Source of the DNA: an uncultured Flavobacteriales bacterium
GTDB taxonomy: Bacteria > Bacteroidota > Bacteroidia > Flavobacteriales_G > NORP312
DNA length: 35,759 nucleotides
Direction of reading: 5' to 3'
Assembly: GCA_905480125.1 (NCBI GenBank)
Contig: CAJQPE010000111.1
Coordinates: forward strand, 1-35,759
Part shown: positions 20,194 through 27,950 of the stretch, piece by piece
How the letters are laid out: every line of letters starts with the position of its first letter
Position numbering within the stretch: position 1 is the first letter of the stretch
Notes under the pieces: model-generated
What the model saw: the letters and a program-made list of their open reading frames with translations, nothing else
Databases searched by the model: none
What the model was told of the DNA's origin: nothing
Translations under genes and position numbers: made by a program

Positions 20194-21960
20194 TTACTCA
20201 GAAAGCCATTTTTTGTATATAAGTTCTTGCTTTTCGGTTGGCCTATCAATAGGGACGATACGATAATTTACGTTTTTATCATTTTGTAAGGTAACCTTAA
20301 TTTCCGTCATAATTCCATCTCTAGAAAGCGTAAGGGTTAAAACATCTCCAGCTTTGTGATTATCAACTAATGTAGTCATGTCATTGTCCGCAACTCTGTA
20401 TCCGTTTATTGCTACAATTTCGTCATTAACATATAGTCCATCATTGTATGCAGCTGTTCCATGATAAACTCTTGTAACCATTAAACGGCCATTTTTAATA
20501 GTTGTTGATGCTCCCAACTTAACGTTTTCTGCCCCATCATTAAGGTCTAATAGTTCGCAACCTGCATAACTGAAATAGGTTTTGTAATCTATCGTTTCGA
20601 CACCTGAAACTGTGTTTAGGAAAAAATTGTCTAGTTTTTTACCGGTAACTTGCTCTACCGCAGTTTGAAATTCTTTATCAGTAAAACCACGATTTTGTTT
20701 TTTGTAATATTCATTCCAAAGTACTCTTAGCACATCGTCTAAATTTTTTTCAGCATTTGTGTTTTCCAGAATAATTAGGTCAAGCGCATTTGCCAATAGA
20801 GCCCCTTTGGAGTAGTAAGAAATTGTTGTGTTTTTACTATTTTCATTTGGACGATAAGCTTTAATCCAAGCGTGAAAACTTGCTTCAGTAACTGGCTGTA
20901 ACTTATTGCCTGGTTGGTTTTCTACTCTTGAAATAGTGTTCGCCAATTTGCGTAGGTATTTTTCTGAATCGTAATATCCGGCTCTTTTAAGTAAAAGTTC
21001 ATCATAATAACTAGTAAAACCCTCACACAACCATAGTAGATTTGTATAGTTTTCTGAATCGTAATCGAATGGCCCGAGATTTATCGGTCTGATTCTCTTT
21101 ACATTCCACAAGTGGAAGTATTCGTGTGCAACAAGACTTAAAAAGCTCTCATAGTTTCGGCCCGTTTGATATCCCCAGCGATTCACTTGCAGTGTTGTTG
21201 AACTTAAATGCTCTAAACCGCCACTTCCATTGGTTAGGTTATGAATAATAAAAACATAATTCTTATTAGGGTTTTCTCCAAAAACATTAGTGCATGATTC
21301 TACAATTTTTGCCATATCGATTTTGAGTGCTTCAATTTCGAAATTACCTTTACCGTAGATGGCTACATTGTGTTTTACCCCTGATGCATCGAAATGAAAC
21401 TCTATATGATTGCCTATTTCGATAGGGCTATCTACTAAAACATCATAATCTGGCGCTTTATAAGAAAATGTTTTATCTGATGTTCTTTCTAATGAGGTAG
21501 AAACCTTTTTCCAATATGCTGGCGGTGTAATTTCTAACGTTGTGGGTAGCTCTTTTTTTTCAGCGATATACATAAACAAGCTAGTACCGTTTATGTAAGC
21601 ATGACTTTCATCAAGAAATGAAGTTCTGACAGACATTTCGAAAGCATATACATCGTATGATATTTTTACTGAATTCCCATTCGGATATATCCGCCAAGTA
21701 TTTTTGTTAATCATTTTTGAGCTTCCATTGTCTAATCTGAAATTCTCAACACTTTTTGAAAATTCTCTAACTAAATAAGAGCCTGGAGCCCAAACAGGCA
21801 TTTTTATATCTACAGAATCTTCGCTAAAGCGGACTAAATTAATATCTACATGAAAGTAATGCGTATGCGGTTCTGGCATTGATAAATGATAGCTAACCGT
21901 TTGCGAAGAACTTTCTAAACTTAAGGTGATAAAAAGAAAAAATAAGGAAAGGATTCTCAT
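20194..21960 (-). CDS. M61 family metallopeptidase with PDZ domain
   Basis: A 588-residue secreted or periplasmic zinc aminopeptidase of the glycyl-aminopeptidase family. Seen: a signal peptide (MRILSLFFLFITLSLESSSQ), an N-terminal beta domain (about 20-190), a thermolysin-like catalytic region with GGLEH (247-251), the zinc motif HEYFH (His279, Glu280, His283) followed by LWNVKRIRP, and the third zinc ligand Glu313 in CEGFTSYY. A PDZ domain follows near 500-575 (VYHGTAAYNDGLYVNDEIVAING). All catalytic residues are present. It lies between ftsB and the polysaccharide genes; no functional link to them is known, and gaps of 82 and 9 bp suggest it is at least co-transcribed with the downstream asnB-like gene. 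Confidence 0.94.
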   Translation of the reverse strand: MRILSLFFLFITLSLESSSQTVSYHLSMPEPHTHYFHVDINLVRFSEDSVDIKMPVWAPGSYLVREFSKSVENFRLDNGSSKMINKNTWRIYPNGNSVKISYDVYAFEMSVRTSFLDESHAYINGTSLFMYIAEKKELPTTLEITPPAYWKKVSTSLERTSDKTFSYKAPDYDVLVDSPIEIGNHIEFHFDASGVKHNVAIYGKGNFEIEALKIDMAKIVESCTNVFGENPNKNYVFIIHNLTNGSGGLEHLSSTTLQVNRWGYQTGRNYESFLSLVAHEYFHLWNVKRIRPINLGPFDYDSENYTNLLWLCEGFTSYYDELLLKRAGYYDSEKYLRKLANTISRVENQPGNKLQPVTEASFHAWIKAYRPNENSKNTTISYYSKGALLANALDLIILENTNAEKNLDDVLRVLWNEYYKKQNRGFTDKEFQTAVEQVTGKKLDNFFLNTVSGVETIDYKTYFSYAGCELLDLNDGAENVKLGASTTIKNGRLMVTRVYHGTAAYNDGLYVNDEIVAINGYRVADNDMTTLVDNHKAGDVLTLTLSRDGIMTEIKVTLQNDKNVNYRIVPIDRPTEKQELIYKKWLSE

Positions 21961-22042
21961 GTTTTGAATTTGCGGCTAAAATAGAAAAATGCTTGGGATG
22001 TATTGTCGCAGCCTTGAACTAGTTTCAGCTTCTACTAATTAA

Positions 22043-22345
22043 TTAATCTTTAACAATAACGAATACCTCTTCGTTGTCTTTTTTCATGAGGTATTTTTCA
22101 CGGGCAAATTTTTCGAGATTATCTTCGTTCGTTAGCAATTCATTAAGATCTTTTTCAGTTTCGGTTATTCGCTTCCTGTAATATTCCTTGTCTTCTTCGT
22201 ATTGACGGAGTTCACTTTGCAGTTGTAATTGCGAAACAATATCGTGTTGATCGAAAAACAGCATCCATAAACCAAACAGAATACCTGTAATGGCGTACTT
22301 GTTTTTCAAAAACGCTGGGACTTTATTCCAAAATTCTTTAATCAC
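22043..22345 (-). CDS. FtsB/DivIC family cell-division protein
   Basis: A 100-residue single-pass membrane protein of the septum-formation-initiator family, part of the FtsQ/DivIB-FtsB-FtsL complex that activates septal wall synthesis. Seen: a short cytoplasmic start, one membrane helix at about residues 18-30 (AITGILFGLWMLFF), then DQHDIVSQLQLQ leading into a coiled coil (about 35-75) and the KFAREKYLMKKDNEEVFVI ending typical of the family. The frame is open to a TTG at 22375, but the GTG at 22345 gives the usual N-terminus (MIKEFWNKVPAFLKNKY) and lies exactly 5 nt after a TAAATTTG promoter box, which would itself be inside the longer version. GTG at 22345 is therefore preferred. Confidence 0.88.
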   Translation of the reverse strand: MIKEFWNKVPAFLKNKYAITGILFGLWMLFFDQHDIVSQLQLQSELRQYEEDKEYYRKRITETEKDLNELLTNEDNLEKFAREKYLMKKDNEEVFVIVKD

Positions 22346-22350
22346 AAAGA

Positions 22351-22358
22351 CAAATTTA
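22351..22358 (-). promoter_or_regulatory. Bacteroidota -7 promoter box for ftsB
   Basis: Minus strand: TAAATTTG, then TCTTT, then the GTG start. It has the same box and the same 5-nt distance as the DUF5916 gene. A TTTG lies 14 nt upstream, which is short for a -33 element. Confidence 0.5.
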
Positions 22359-22375
22359 AATACATCGTAAGCCAA

Positions 22376-22726
22376 ATTGAGCCAATGCAGTTTGAGTTAT
22401 AAACAAATAAGTTGTGGAATGAACTTTCTAGCAGCATAAAATATTTATTTTTTACAAACTTTCTTGCAATAAAAAGAGTTCGAATGGGTTAGCTATTTTT
22501 AATCTATTCAGGCACCTATAGTGTAGAAAAGAACCAACCAAAACTTCAGCTTCAGCAGCATCGCAGTATACTTGGGCATCTTTCTTCTTCATGTTTTGTG
22601 ACTTAGAAGAAGTGGTATTATAAAAGTCTTGAAATTATTGAGTTCTTCTATATTGTAGTTTTCCTGAATTGAAGATTTTAATTATTCTTATGAAGAATCA
22701 AACGATAAACAATCTCTTTACCAATT
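22376..22726. other. Gap between esterase stop and ftsB promoter
   Basis: About 350 bp with no established gene. It holds the 46-codon minus-strand frame listed separately (22452-22592) and a short inverted repeat ATTCTT-ATG-AAGAAT at 22684-22698, about 30 bp after the esterase stop, without a U-tract. No strong terminator or RNA gene recognised. Confidence 0.55.
22452..22592 (-). CDS. Possible small protein, 46 residues, unrecognised
   Basis: An intact ATG-to-TAA frame, too short for usual gene-calling cut-offs. It starts MKKKDAQVYCDAAEAEV, continues with a hydrophobic and basic middle (LVGSFLHYRCLNRLKI), and ends FELFLLQESL. It has two Cys, no signal peptide and no clear membrane helix. 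The in-frame stretch upstream is open for 14 codons but has no start codon. No TAnnTTTG box precedes it. It fills much of an otherwise empty 350-bp gap. No family recognised; it could be chance or the remnant of a longer gene. Confidence 0.3.
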   Translation of the reverse strand: MKKKDAQVYCDAAEAEVLVGSFLHYRCLNRLKIANPFELFLLQESL

Positions 22727-23866
22727 TTAAAACCTTACAATCTTTCGTAGATCAACCAATTTATTATCACTGTATTGCATTAGAAAGTAAACACCTCTAG
22801 CAAGCCTAGATCCATCAAATTGAATTGAACTTGAAGTTGCATCGATTTTATGCAATACTTTACCAGAGATATCAGTAATTTTAATTGTAGTATTCTTAAA
22901 AATTGGCAAATCGATAGTAAAATGATCATAAAAAGGATTTGGGTAAACAATAAATTCATTTTTTCTAATTGACATGTCAGAAATCTCATTAATCAATCCG
23001 TTATTTGGATGGCGCTTAAAGAATTTCCAAATTTCGGTGGCTGCATCAAAATCACTAGCAGGCTCATAAAACCATTGATGATCTGCACTATCAACCTTGT
23101 AAAGTAATATTTCGGAGTTGTTATCGCAGTCTATCCATTTGTAAGCTGTAGTAATAAAATTATCAGGAGCATTATTGGGAAGAGTGTAAACAATAGTAGG
23201 TTCACTTGTGCAGCTATTATTGATTTTCCAAATCGCTAAAGTAGAGTCCACAGAGAGCATTTGCAAAGAGTCGTATCCATTGTATCGAACGGTTCCGTCA
23301 GCAGTTCCATGAATATGCATGATAGGCATTTCTTTTGTCGGGTTGCAGATATCGGGAAGTTGCAATGCCATCTGGCCAGAAACAGAGGCAATGGCGGTTA
23401 GCTTGTCTGAAAGTTCACAAGCCAATCGGTGCGTCATAAAAGCACCCATAGAAAAGCCAGTTGCATAAATACGAGTGGTGTCAATGTAGAACTGAGTTGC
23501 TAACGTATCGATTAAATAGTTTATCAAACCAACGTCATCAACCCCAGAAAGATAGTTAATGTAACTATTAAAAGATGTTTGATTATTTGTAAATGGATCA
23601 ATCAACGCTTGCGGATAGACTACAATAAAGTTGGCAGTATCAGCAACGGCATTCATGCCTATAGAGCTTTCAAAATTCGAGGCGACATCTCCCAAGCCGT
23701 GCAGGGCGAAGACTAATGGCACTGTGTCTGTACTTATAAAAGAGGAAGGTATGTGCACAATAAACGAACGATCAAACCCTTGCCACGAAATAGTGTCATT
23801 GTAGGATTGTGCTTGTAATGATATCACTATGGCTGAACAAAAAAGTGCTAATATCAGTTTTTTCAT
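22727..23866 (-). CDS. T9SS-exported esterase (PHB-depolymerase/LpqC-type alpha/beta hydrolase)
   Basis: A 379-residue secreted hydrolase. Seen: a signal peptide (MKKLILALFCSAIVISLQAQ), an alpha/beta-hydrolase domain at about 25-290 with the oxyanion text FALHGLGD, the nucleophile elbow GFSMGA (Ser139), the HGTADGTVRYNG acid-region motif, and a late His in DSADHQWF. A C-terminal type A T9SS sorting domain at about 305-379 opens with YPNPF and closes with GVYFLMQYSDNKLVDLRKIV. Relatives act on polyhydroxyalkanoate, feruloyl or acetyl esters; the substrate is not decided here. The sorting domain means it is displayed or released through T9SS. It has its own short-leader promoter and does not appear to be in an operon. 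Confidence 0.92.
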   Translation of the reverse strand: MKKLILALFCSAIVISLQAQSYNDTISWQGFDRSFIVHIPSSFISTDTVPLVFALHGLGDVASNFESSIGMNAVADTANFIVVYPQALIDPFTNNQTSFNSYINYLSGVDDVGLINYLIDTLATQFYIDTTRIYATGFSMGAFMTHRLACELSDKLTAIASVSGQMALQLPDICNPTKEMPIMHIHGTADGTVRYNGYDSLQMLSVDSTLAIWKINNSCTSEPTIVYTLPNNAPDNFITTAYKWIDCDNNSEILLYKVDSADHQWFYEPASDFDAATEIWKFFKRHPNNGLINEISDMSIRKNEFIVYPNPFYDHFTIDLPIFKNTTIKITDISGKVLHKIDATSSSIQFDGSRLARGVYFLMQYSDNKLVDLRKIVRF

Positions 23867-23882
23867 AAAATCTAATTTAAAT

Positions 23883-23890
23883 CAAAGATA
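23883..23890 (-). promoter_or_regulatory. Bacteroidota -7 promoter box for the esterase
   Basis: Minus strand TATCTTTG, 16 nt before the ATG. It directly abuts the U-tract of the pruA terminator (23891-23897), so one transcript ends where the next begins. Confidence 0.5.
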
Positions 23891-23891
23891 C

Positions 23892-23922
23892 AAAAAAGCC
23901 CAACCGATTATCGATTGGGCTT
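23892..23922 (-). terminator. Rho-independent terminator of pruA
   Basis: Minus-strand hairpin AAGCCCAATCGA - TAA - TCGGTTGGGCTT with a single A-C mismatch, followed by a run of U. It is 21 bp after the pruA stop codon. The run of T is only on the minus-strand side, so it acts for pruA. Confidence 0.87.
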
Positions 23923-23943
23923 AGTTAGAAGATTGTAGAAAGA

Positions 23944-25572
23944 TTATCCTAAAAACGGATAACGGTAATCTTTTGCTGGTACAAAGGTCTCTTTAATTGT
24001 TCTAGGCGATACCCAACGCAGTAAATTCATATAAGAACCGGCTTTGTCATTGGTCCCAGAACCTCTTGAACCACCAAATGGTTGTTGACTAACAACAGCT
24101 CCTGTTGGCTTGTCATTTATATAGAAATTACCTGCAGCATGTTCTAAAATTTGGGTTGCAGTTTCGATAGCATAACGATCAGTGCTCAAAATAGCACCTG
24201 TTAATGCGTATTCAGATGATTCATCAACCAGGTGAAGTGTTTCTTCAAACTGGCTTGGCTCGTATTTCAAAATTGTAATAACCGGACCAAAAATCTCTTC
24301 ACACATAGTTCTGAATTTTGGATTAGTGGTTACAACTACGGTTGGTTCAATAAAGTAACCTTCCGATTTGTTATAACCTCCCCCAACTACAATTTCGGCA
24401 TCGTTTTGTTCTTTTACAAAGTCTATAAATCCTGCAATTTTATCAAAAGCACGTTCATCAATAACAGCATTAATGAAGTTTCCAAAATCTTCAGGAGAAC
24501 CTGTTTTAAATGAATTTACGTCTGATTTCACTAAAGAAATTACTTCATCAAATATATTAGATGGAATATAGGCTCTAGAAGCTGCTGAGCATTTTTGACC
24601 TTGAAATTCGAAAGCTCCTCTCGAAATTGCTGTAGCAACTTCTTCTGCAATAGCAGATTCGTGAGCAATGATGAAATCTTTTCCTCCAGTTTCTCCTACA
24701 ATTTTCGGATAGCTTCTGTATTTTTCAATATTAATTCCTATTTCTTTCCATAGGTGCCTGAACACCCCAGTTGAACCTGTAAAATGAAGTCCGGCGAAAT
24801 CTTTATGTTTGAAAACAACATCCCCCGCAATAGGTCCGTCAACGGAAATTAAGTTGATAACACCATCAGGTAAACCTGCTGCTTTGAATAGTTTAATTAT
24901 TACTTGTGCAGAGTACATTTGAGTTTCAGCTGGTTTCCAAACAATAACGTTCCCCATCATTGCTGGTGCAGCACATAGGTTGGCACAAATTGATGTAAAG
25001 TTAAATGGAGTAACAGCGAAGATAAATCCTTCAAGCCCTCTGTACTCTAGTCGATTCCACAAACCATCATTAGAATCAGGTTGCTCCGTATAAATTTGTT
25101 GCATGTAAACAGCATTAAATTTTAGAAAGTCAATTAATTCACAAGCAGCATCAACTTCTGCTTGAAAAGCATTTTTTGATTGCGCTATCATAGTTGCAGC
25201 ATTCATTTCATCTCGAAAGGGGCCCGCTAACAAATCAGCGGCTTTTAAGAAAATTGCAGCCCTTTGATGCCAAGGCATTGCAGCCCATTTTGGACGAGCG
25301 TCTAAAGCAGCATCTATTGCCTTATTTACATGAGAAGCATCACCGTAATTGAAGTAGCCTAATACTTTTTGATGATCATGTGGAGGGGACATTGGTCTTT
25401 TGTCATTTGTCGTAACCTCTTTATTGCCAATGTACATTGGTATATCAATTGGCGCTTGGTCGTACATTTCTTTATACTTCGCTTGTAGGTTTTCTCTCTC
25501 TGTTGAATCAGGTCCAAAACTTAACACCTCTTCCGTTGCAGGATATGGGATGTTGAATATTCCGTTTGCCAT
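23944..25572 (-). CDS. pruA: L-glutamate gamma-semialdehyde dehydrogenase (delta-1-pyrroline-5-carboxylate dehydrogenase)
   Basis: The second enzyme of proline breakdown: it oxidises glutamate semialdehyde to glutamate with NAD+. 542 residues, the usual length for the stand-alone enzyme. Seen: the aldehyde-dehydrogenase fold with FAVTPFNFTS, VIVWKPAETQMYSA, GLHFTGSTGVF, the catalytic Glu294 in VGETGGKDF, and the nucleophile Cys328 in GQKCSAASRAY, then EEIFGPVITI and NFYINDKPTGAVVSQQPFGG near the end. The frame extends to a TTG at 25608, but the ATG at 25572 gives the family N-terminus (MANGIFNIPYP), and a TAnnTTTG promoter box overlaps the extension. It is a single-gene unit ended by a strong terminator. 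No proline dehydrogenase gene is adjacent. Confidence 0.96.
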   Translation of the reverse strand: MANGIFNIPYPATEEVLSFGPDSTERENLQAKYKEMYDQAPIDIPMYIGNKEVTTNDKRPMSPPHDHQKVLGYFNYGDASHVNKAIDAALDARPKWAAMPWHQRAAIFLKAADLLAGPFRDEMNAATMIAQSKNAFQAEVDAACELIDFLKFNAVYMQQIYTEQPDSNDGLWNRLEYRGLEGFIFAVTPFNFTSICANLCAAPAMMGNVIVWKPAETQMYSAQVIIKLFKAAGLPDGVINLISVDGPIAGDVVFKHKDFAGLHFTGSTGVFRHLWKEIGINIEKYRSYPKIVGETGGKDFIIAHESAIAEEVATAISRGAFEFQGQKCSAASRAYIPSNIFDEVISLVKSDVNSFKTGSPEDFGNFINAVIDERAFDKIAGFIDFVKEQNDAEIVVGGGYNKSEGYFIEPTVVVTTNPKFRTMCEEIFGPVITILKYEPSQFEETLHLVDESSEYALTGAILSTDRYAIETATQILEHAAGNFYINDKPTGAVVSQQPFGGSRGSGTNDKAGSYMNLLRWVSPRTIKETFVPAKDYRYPFLG

Positions 25573-25605
25573 ATTATTATTTTTTTGTTTTGTTTTTAAG
25601 GTTAG

Positions 25606-25613
25606 CAAAAGTA
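25606..25613 (-). promoter_or_regulatory. Bacteroidota -7 promoter box for pruA
   Basis: Minus strand TACTTTTG matches TAnnTTTG, 33 nt before the ATG at 25572, predicting a leader of about 28 nt. No clear -33 TTG at the usual distance. Confidence 0.5.
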
Positions 25614-25683
25614 TTGTTTTATTCTTTGTATAAATGTCGTGAAATTTGAGTAAATATTCTTTTTGTAAAATAAAACAAAGATT

Positions 25684-25712
25684 TTGGAGTGGCTGTTAAA
25701 AAATCACTCCAA
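25684..25712. repeat. Inverted repeat upstream of the pruA promoter
   Basis: Perfect 8-bp arms TTGGAGTG (25684-25691) and CACTCCAA (25705-25712) with a 13-nt A-rich spacer, about 70 bp upstream of the pruA -7 box. It may be an operator or a hairpin; it lacks a clean U-tract on either strand. Confidence 0.5.
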
Positions 25713-25996
25713 CAAAAGAATAGTTGCGCGGATTTATCTCAAGCGAGAATTTGCATCAAAACAATGATAAAAAATTGAGGAGAAAACTAGATGCAGCACA
25801 TAATAATTTTAAATCACACTTAAGTTGGTTTAGAATAGATTAGGAACAATTAGTGCCGGCCACTTCGCGAGTTAAAAGGTTTATAGCCAGTTGGATATTT
25901 TAACGTAACCACATTTCATTATAAATCATAAAATTTTGATTTTGAGAGATTGACTAAAGTTCGAGAAGCAAATTATTATGTAAAAACAAGAGCGAG

Positions 25997-26383
25997 TTAG
26001 TTGAGCTTCATAGGAGCAATCATCTCAAATTTAGGCACCTTGACATCGAACAAAGAATCATCTATTTGTCTTTGCATGGTATAAGCGCCATGCATATTGC
26101 CCATTTCTGAGGTTAATTCGCACGATGACTCATATTCATGAACATCTCCAGGTGTTAAAATAGGTTGAAACCCAATTACACCTTCACCTTCTACTTCATA
26201 ACGATCAGCATTAGAATCGAAAATAAACCAATGTCTACTCATTAATTGAACCGTCTCATTACTATTATTCTCAATGGTAATTCTATAAGTATATAGGAAA
26301 TGGTTCTTTAATGGGTTGGAAAACTCTGGACGATAAAATGACTTTACCGTTATTTGAATGCCTTCTGTAACTTCCGTTGTCAT
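25997..26383 (-). CDS. apaG: ApaG domain protein
   Basis: A 128-residue protein made entirely of one ApaG (fibronectin III-like) domain. Conserved text: VKSFYRPEFSNP, YTYRITIENNS, VQLMSRHWFIFDSNADRYEVEGEGVIG with the family core RHW, and the C-terminal GNMHGAYTMQ. Full length for the family. The protein has been linked genetically to Co2+/Mg2+ handling in enterobacteria, but its biochemical role is unclear. It lies 79 bp after the T9SS plug gene and may be co-transcribed with it. A minus-strand TATTTTCG at 26414-26421 is one base off the -7 consensus and could be its own promoter. Confidence 0.95.
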   Translation of the reverse strand: MTTEVTEGIQITVKSFYRPEFSNPLKNHFLYTYRITIENNSNETVQLMSRHWFIFDSNADRYEVEGEGVIGFQPILTPGDVHEYESSCELTSEMGNMHGAYTMQRQIDDSLFDVKVPKFEMIAPMKLN

Positions 26384-26462
26384 AATATTTACGTGTTAAG
26401 TTATGTAAATAAACGAAAATATTTCTAAAGTGGTTGGGTATTCTAAAAAAAATTAATTTTAT

Positions 26463-27815
26463 CTACTTTCCAATGCTAATTTGTTGAGGCATTGTTAATT
26501 GTAAAGTCCTAACAGAATTTAGCGTTTTTACTGCTATAAGCCTATCGTAATCATCAGCGAGTTGACGGTGATAGATAAGAATGGTATAGTCGTTTTCGGT
26601 TTCGGAGTGCATCCCTTCTAAAAGCACATCGTCAGCAGTTTTAGTATTGTCTTTTAAAAATATGTACTGGTAGTTATAGTATCCTTGTTTGAGGTATAAC
26701 TTACCTTTATAGGCTTTTTCCTCTTCGTAATAAATCATTTTGTTTTGTTGATTAGCTCCCCAATTGGTTAGCTCTCCGTATAAGTATACATCTCCATCAA
26801 CAATTCTTTGGGGCTGCGGAAACGTAAAATGCACCCAGGCATAATCTCCATCAGAGTTGCTGTCCTGGCTGATATAGTCATTTTTGATATAACGCTTGCC
26901 GTTAATATCATAATAGGTAGAGTAGACTTTATAGGCGCGTTTTTCTTCGTCTTCCAATTCTATATGATGATAGCCTAGCGTATCCCGATAATAAAGTTTG
27001 ACTAATCCTGCTTTCAGAGTAAGGTTTTTTATATCGAAATAGCGATATTCGTTACCCCCATTAAAAATTAAATCTTTTTGATTAATAAATTCTATTTCAT
27101 CACCTTTTACAAAGGTTGGTTGAACATTATAATGAGCATTATCCCATCTTCCATTTTGTTGTATTGTTACTTTTAAATCGTCATATGGGTTAGTAATCAG
27201 GTAAGATTCAGAACCAATCGCAAAATTTAATTCTTGTTTGTAGAATTTGTACTTGCTGTCTCGGGTTGGAAATACATTGCCATTAACTTCCACACTATTT
27301 TCGGTAACCATGAATCGCCAATTAAGTGCTAAGTTATCTGGGTAACCTTCTTCGTAAACTTTAATTATGTAATTACCCGACCTAATGATTTTCATGTTTT
27401 CTGAAGGAAAGACAAGCCAATGATGAATGTAATCTTGACCAATACACCTAGAGTAAGAGTTTTCGTAAATTATATCTTCTGGCACTCCTTGAATATATTC
27501 GGTAGAAATCAGTTCAGAGTCTTCCCAATTTGCAGAGCAATGAATAATTCTGTAATAATAACTTTTATGATCTTCACCAAGGTCGTCAAAACTTAATCGT
27601 AATTTTTGATTTCCTCGCATATTTATAATAGGAGCAGACATAACATTGCCGTTAATGTTTAGTTGTACAGTTTTTATGTTGTCATGATAAACGTGGTTTT
27701 CGGAGCGTAAATAATCTTCCTTGTAATAATCTTCCTCTTGGCATAAACATATAAAAGGGCTGAAAATCAACAAGCTGAAAATTTTTAATCTATATCCTCT
27801 AATAAATGTATGCAT
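26463..27815 (-). CDS. Type IX secretion system plug protein (DUF5103 family)
   Basis: A 450-residue periplasmic protein of the family first named DUF5103 and later identified as the plug that closes the periplasmic side of the SprA (Sov) translocon channel of T9SS. Seen: a signal peptide (about 1-26, ending ICLCQ), a first domain with family text TVQLNINGNVMSAPIINM and LSFDDLGEDHKSYYYRI, then HCSANWEDSELIS, YIHHWLVFP, the RFMVTEN junction and C-terminal beta domains with WVHFTFPQPQ and GELTNWGANQQNKM. Length fits the family. The start is ATG at 27815; a TTG immediately before it is ignored. A TATATTTG box lies exactly 5 nt upstream. It is divergent from nqrA, with about 135 bp between the starts. 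Confidence 0.93.
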   Translation of the reverse strand: MHTFIRGYRLKIFSLLIFSPFICLCQEEDYYKEDYLRSENHVYHDNIKTVQLNINGNVMSAPIINMRGNQKLRLSFDDLGEDHKSYYYRIIHCSANWEDSELISTEYIQGVPEDIIYENSYSRCIGQDYIHHWLVFPSENMKIIRSGNYIIKVYEEGYPDNLALNWRFMVTENSVEVNGNVFPTRDSKYKFYKQELNFAIGSESYLITNPYDDLKVTIQQNGRWDNAHYNVQPTFVKGDEIEFINQKDLIFNGGNEYRYFDIKNLTLKAGLVKLYYRDTLGYHHIELEDEEKRAYKVYSTYYDINGKRYIKNDYISQDSNSDGDYAWVHFTFPQPQRIVDGDVYLYGELTNWGANQQNKMIYYEEEKAYKGKLYLKQGYYNYQYIFLKDNTKTADDVLLEGMHSETENDYTILIYHRQLADDYDRLIAVKTLNSVRTLQLTMPQQISIGK

Positions 27816-27820
27816 CAAGT

Positions 27821-27828
27821 CAAATATA
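27821..27828 (-). promoter_or_regulatory. Bacteroidota -7 promoter box for the T9SS plug gene
   Basis: Minus strand TATATTTG, then ACTTG, then ATG. Same 5-nt distance as at ftsB and the DUF5916 gene; it predicts a transcript with almost no leader. Confidence 0.5.
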
Positions 27829-27889
27829 TGTTTAATCCCCTCAATAATAAGCCTAAATTAGGGGTTCATCTAAATTCATCGAAAAAAAG

Positions 27890-27919
27890 TTTGCGGCACT
27901 AATCAAATTTCTACATTTG
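27890..27919 (+). promoter_or_regulatory. nqr operon promoter (-33 TTTG, -7 TACATTTG)
   Basis: The clearest promoter in the window: TTTG at 27890-27893, an 18-nt spacer, and TACATTTG at 27912-27919, which match the Bacteroidota TTG / TAnnTTTG consensus. The nqrA ATG is 31 nt after the -7 box. A palindrome CCTAAATTAGG at 27852-27862 lies upstream, between this promoter and that of the divergent plug gene. Confidence 0.75.
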
Positions 27920-27950
27920 CGTCGAAATGTAAAGCTTTACAAAAGAGATT

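Larger units (their letters stand above)
25573..25996. other. Long pruA-apaG intergenic region
   Basis: 424 bp with no credible reading frame on either strand. It contains the pruA -7 box (25606-25613), an 8-bp perfect inverted repeat TTGGAGTG-N13-CACTCCAA at 25684-25712, and a weaker A/T-rich inverted repeat near 25923-25942 (AAATCA...TGATTT) beyond the apaG stop. No terminator with a U-tract was found for apaG. Confidence 0.6.

Noticed and set aside
25573-25608. TTG-initiated N-terminal extension of PruA
   Set aside because: The extension is a low-complexity Lys/Asn stretch that overlaps the TAnnTTTG box; the ATG at 25572 gives the family N-terminus.
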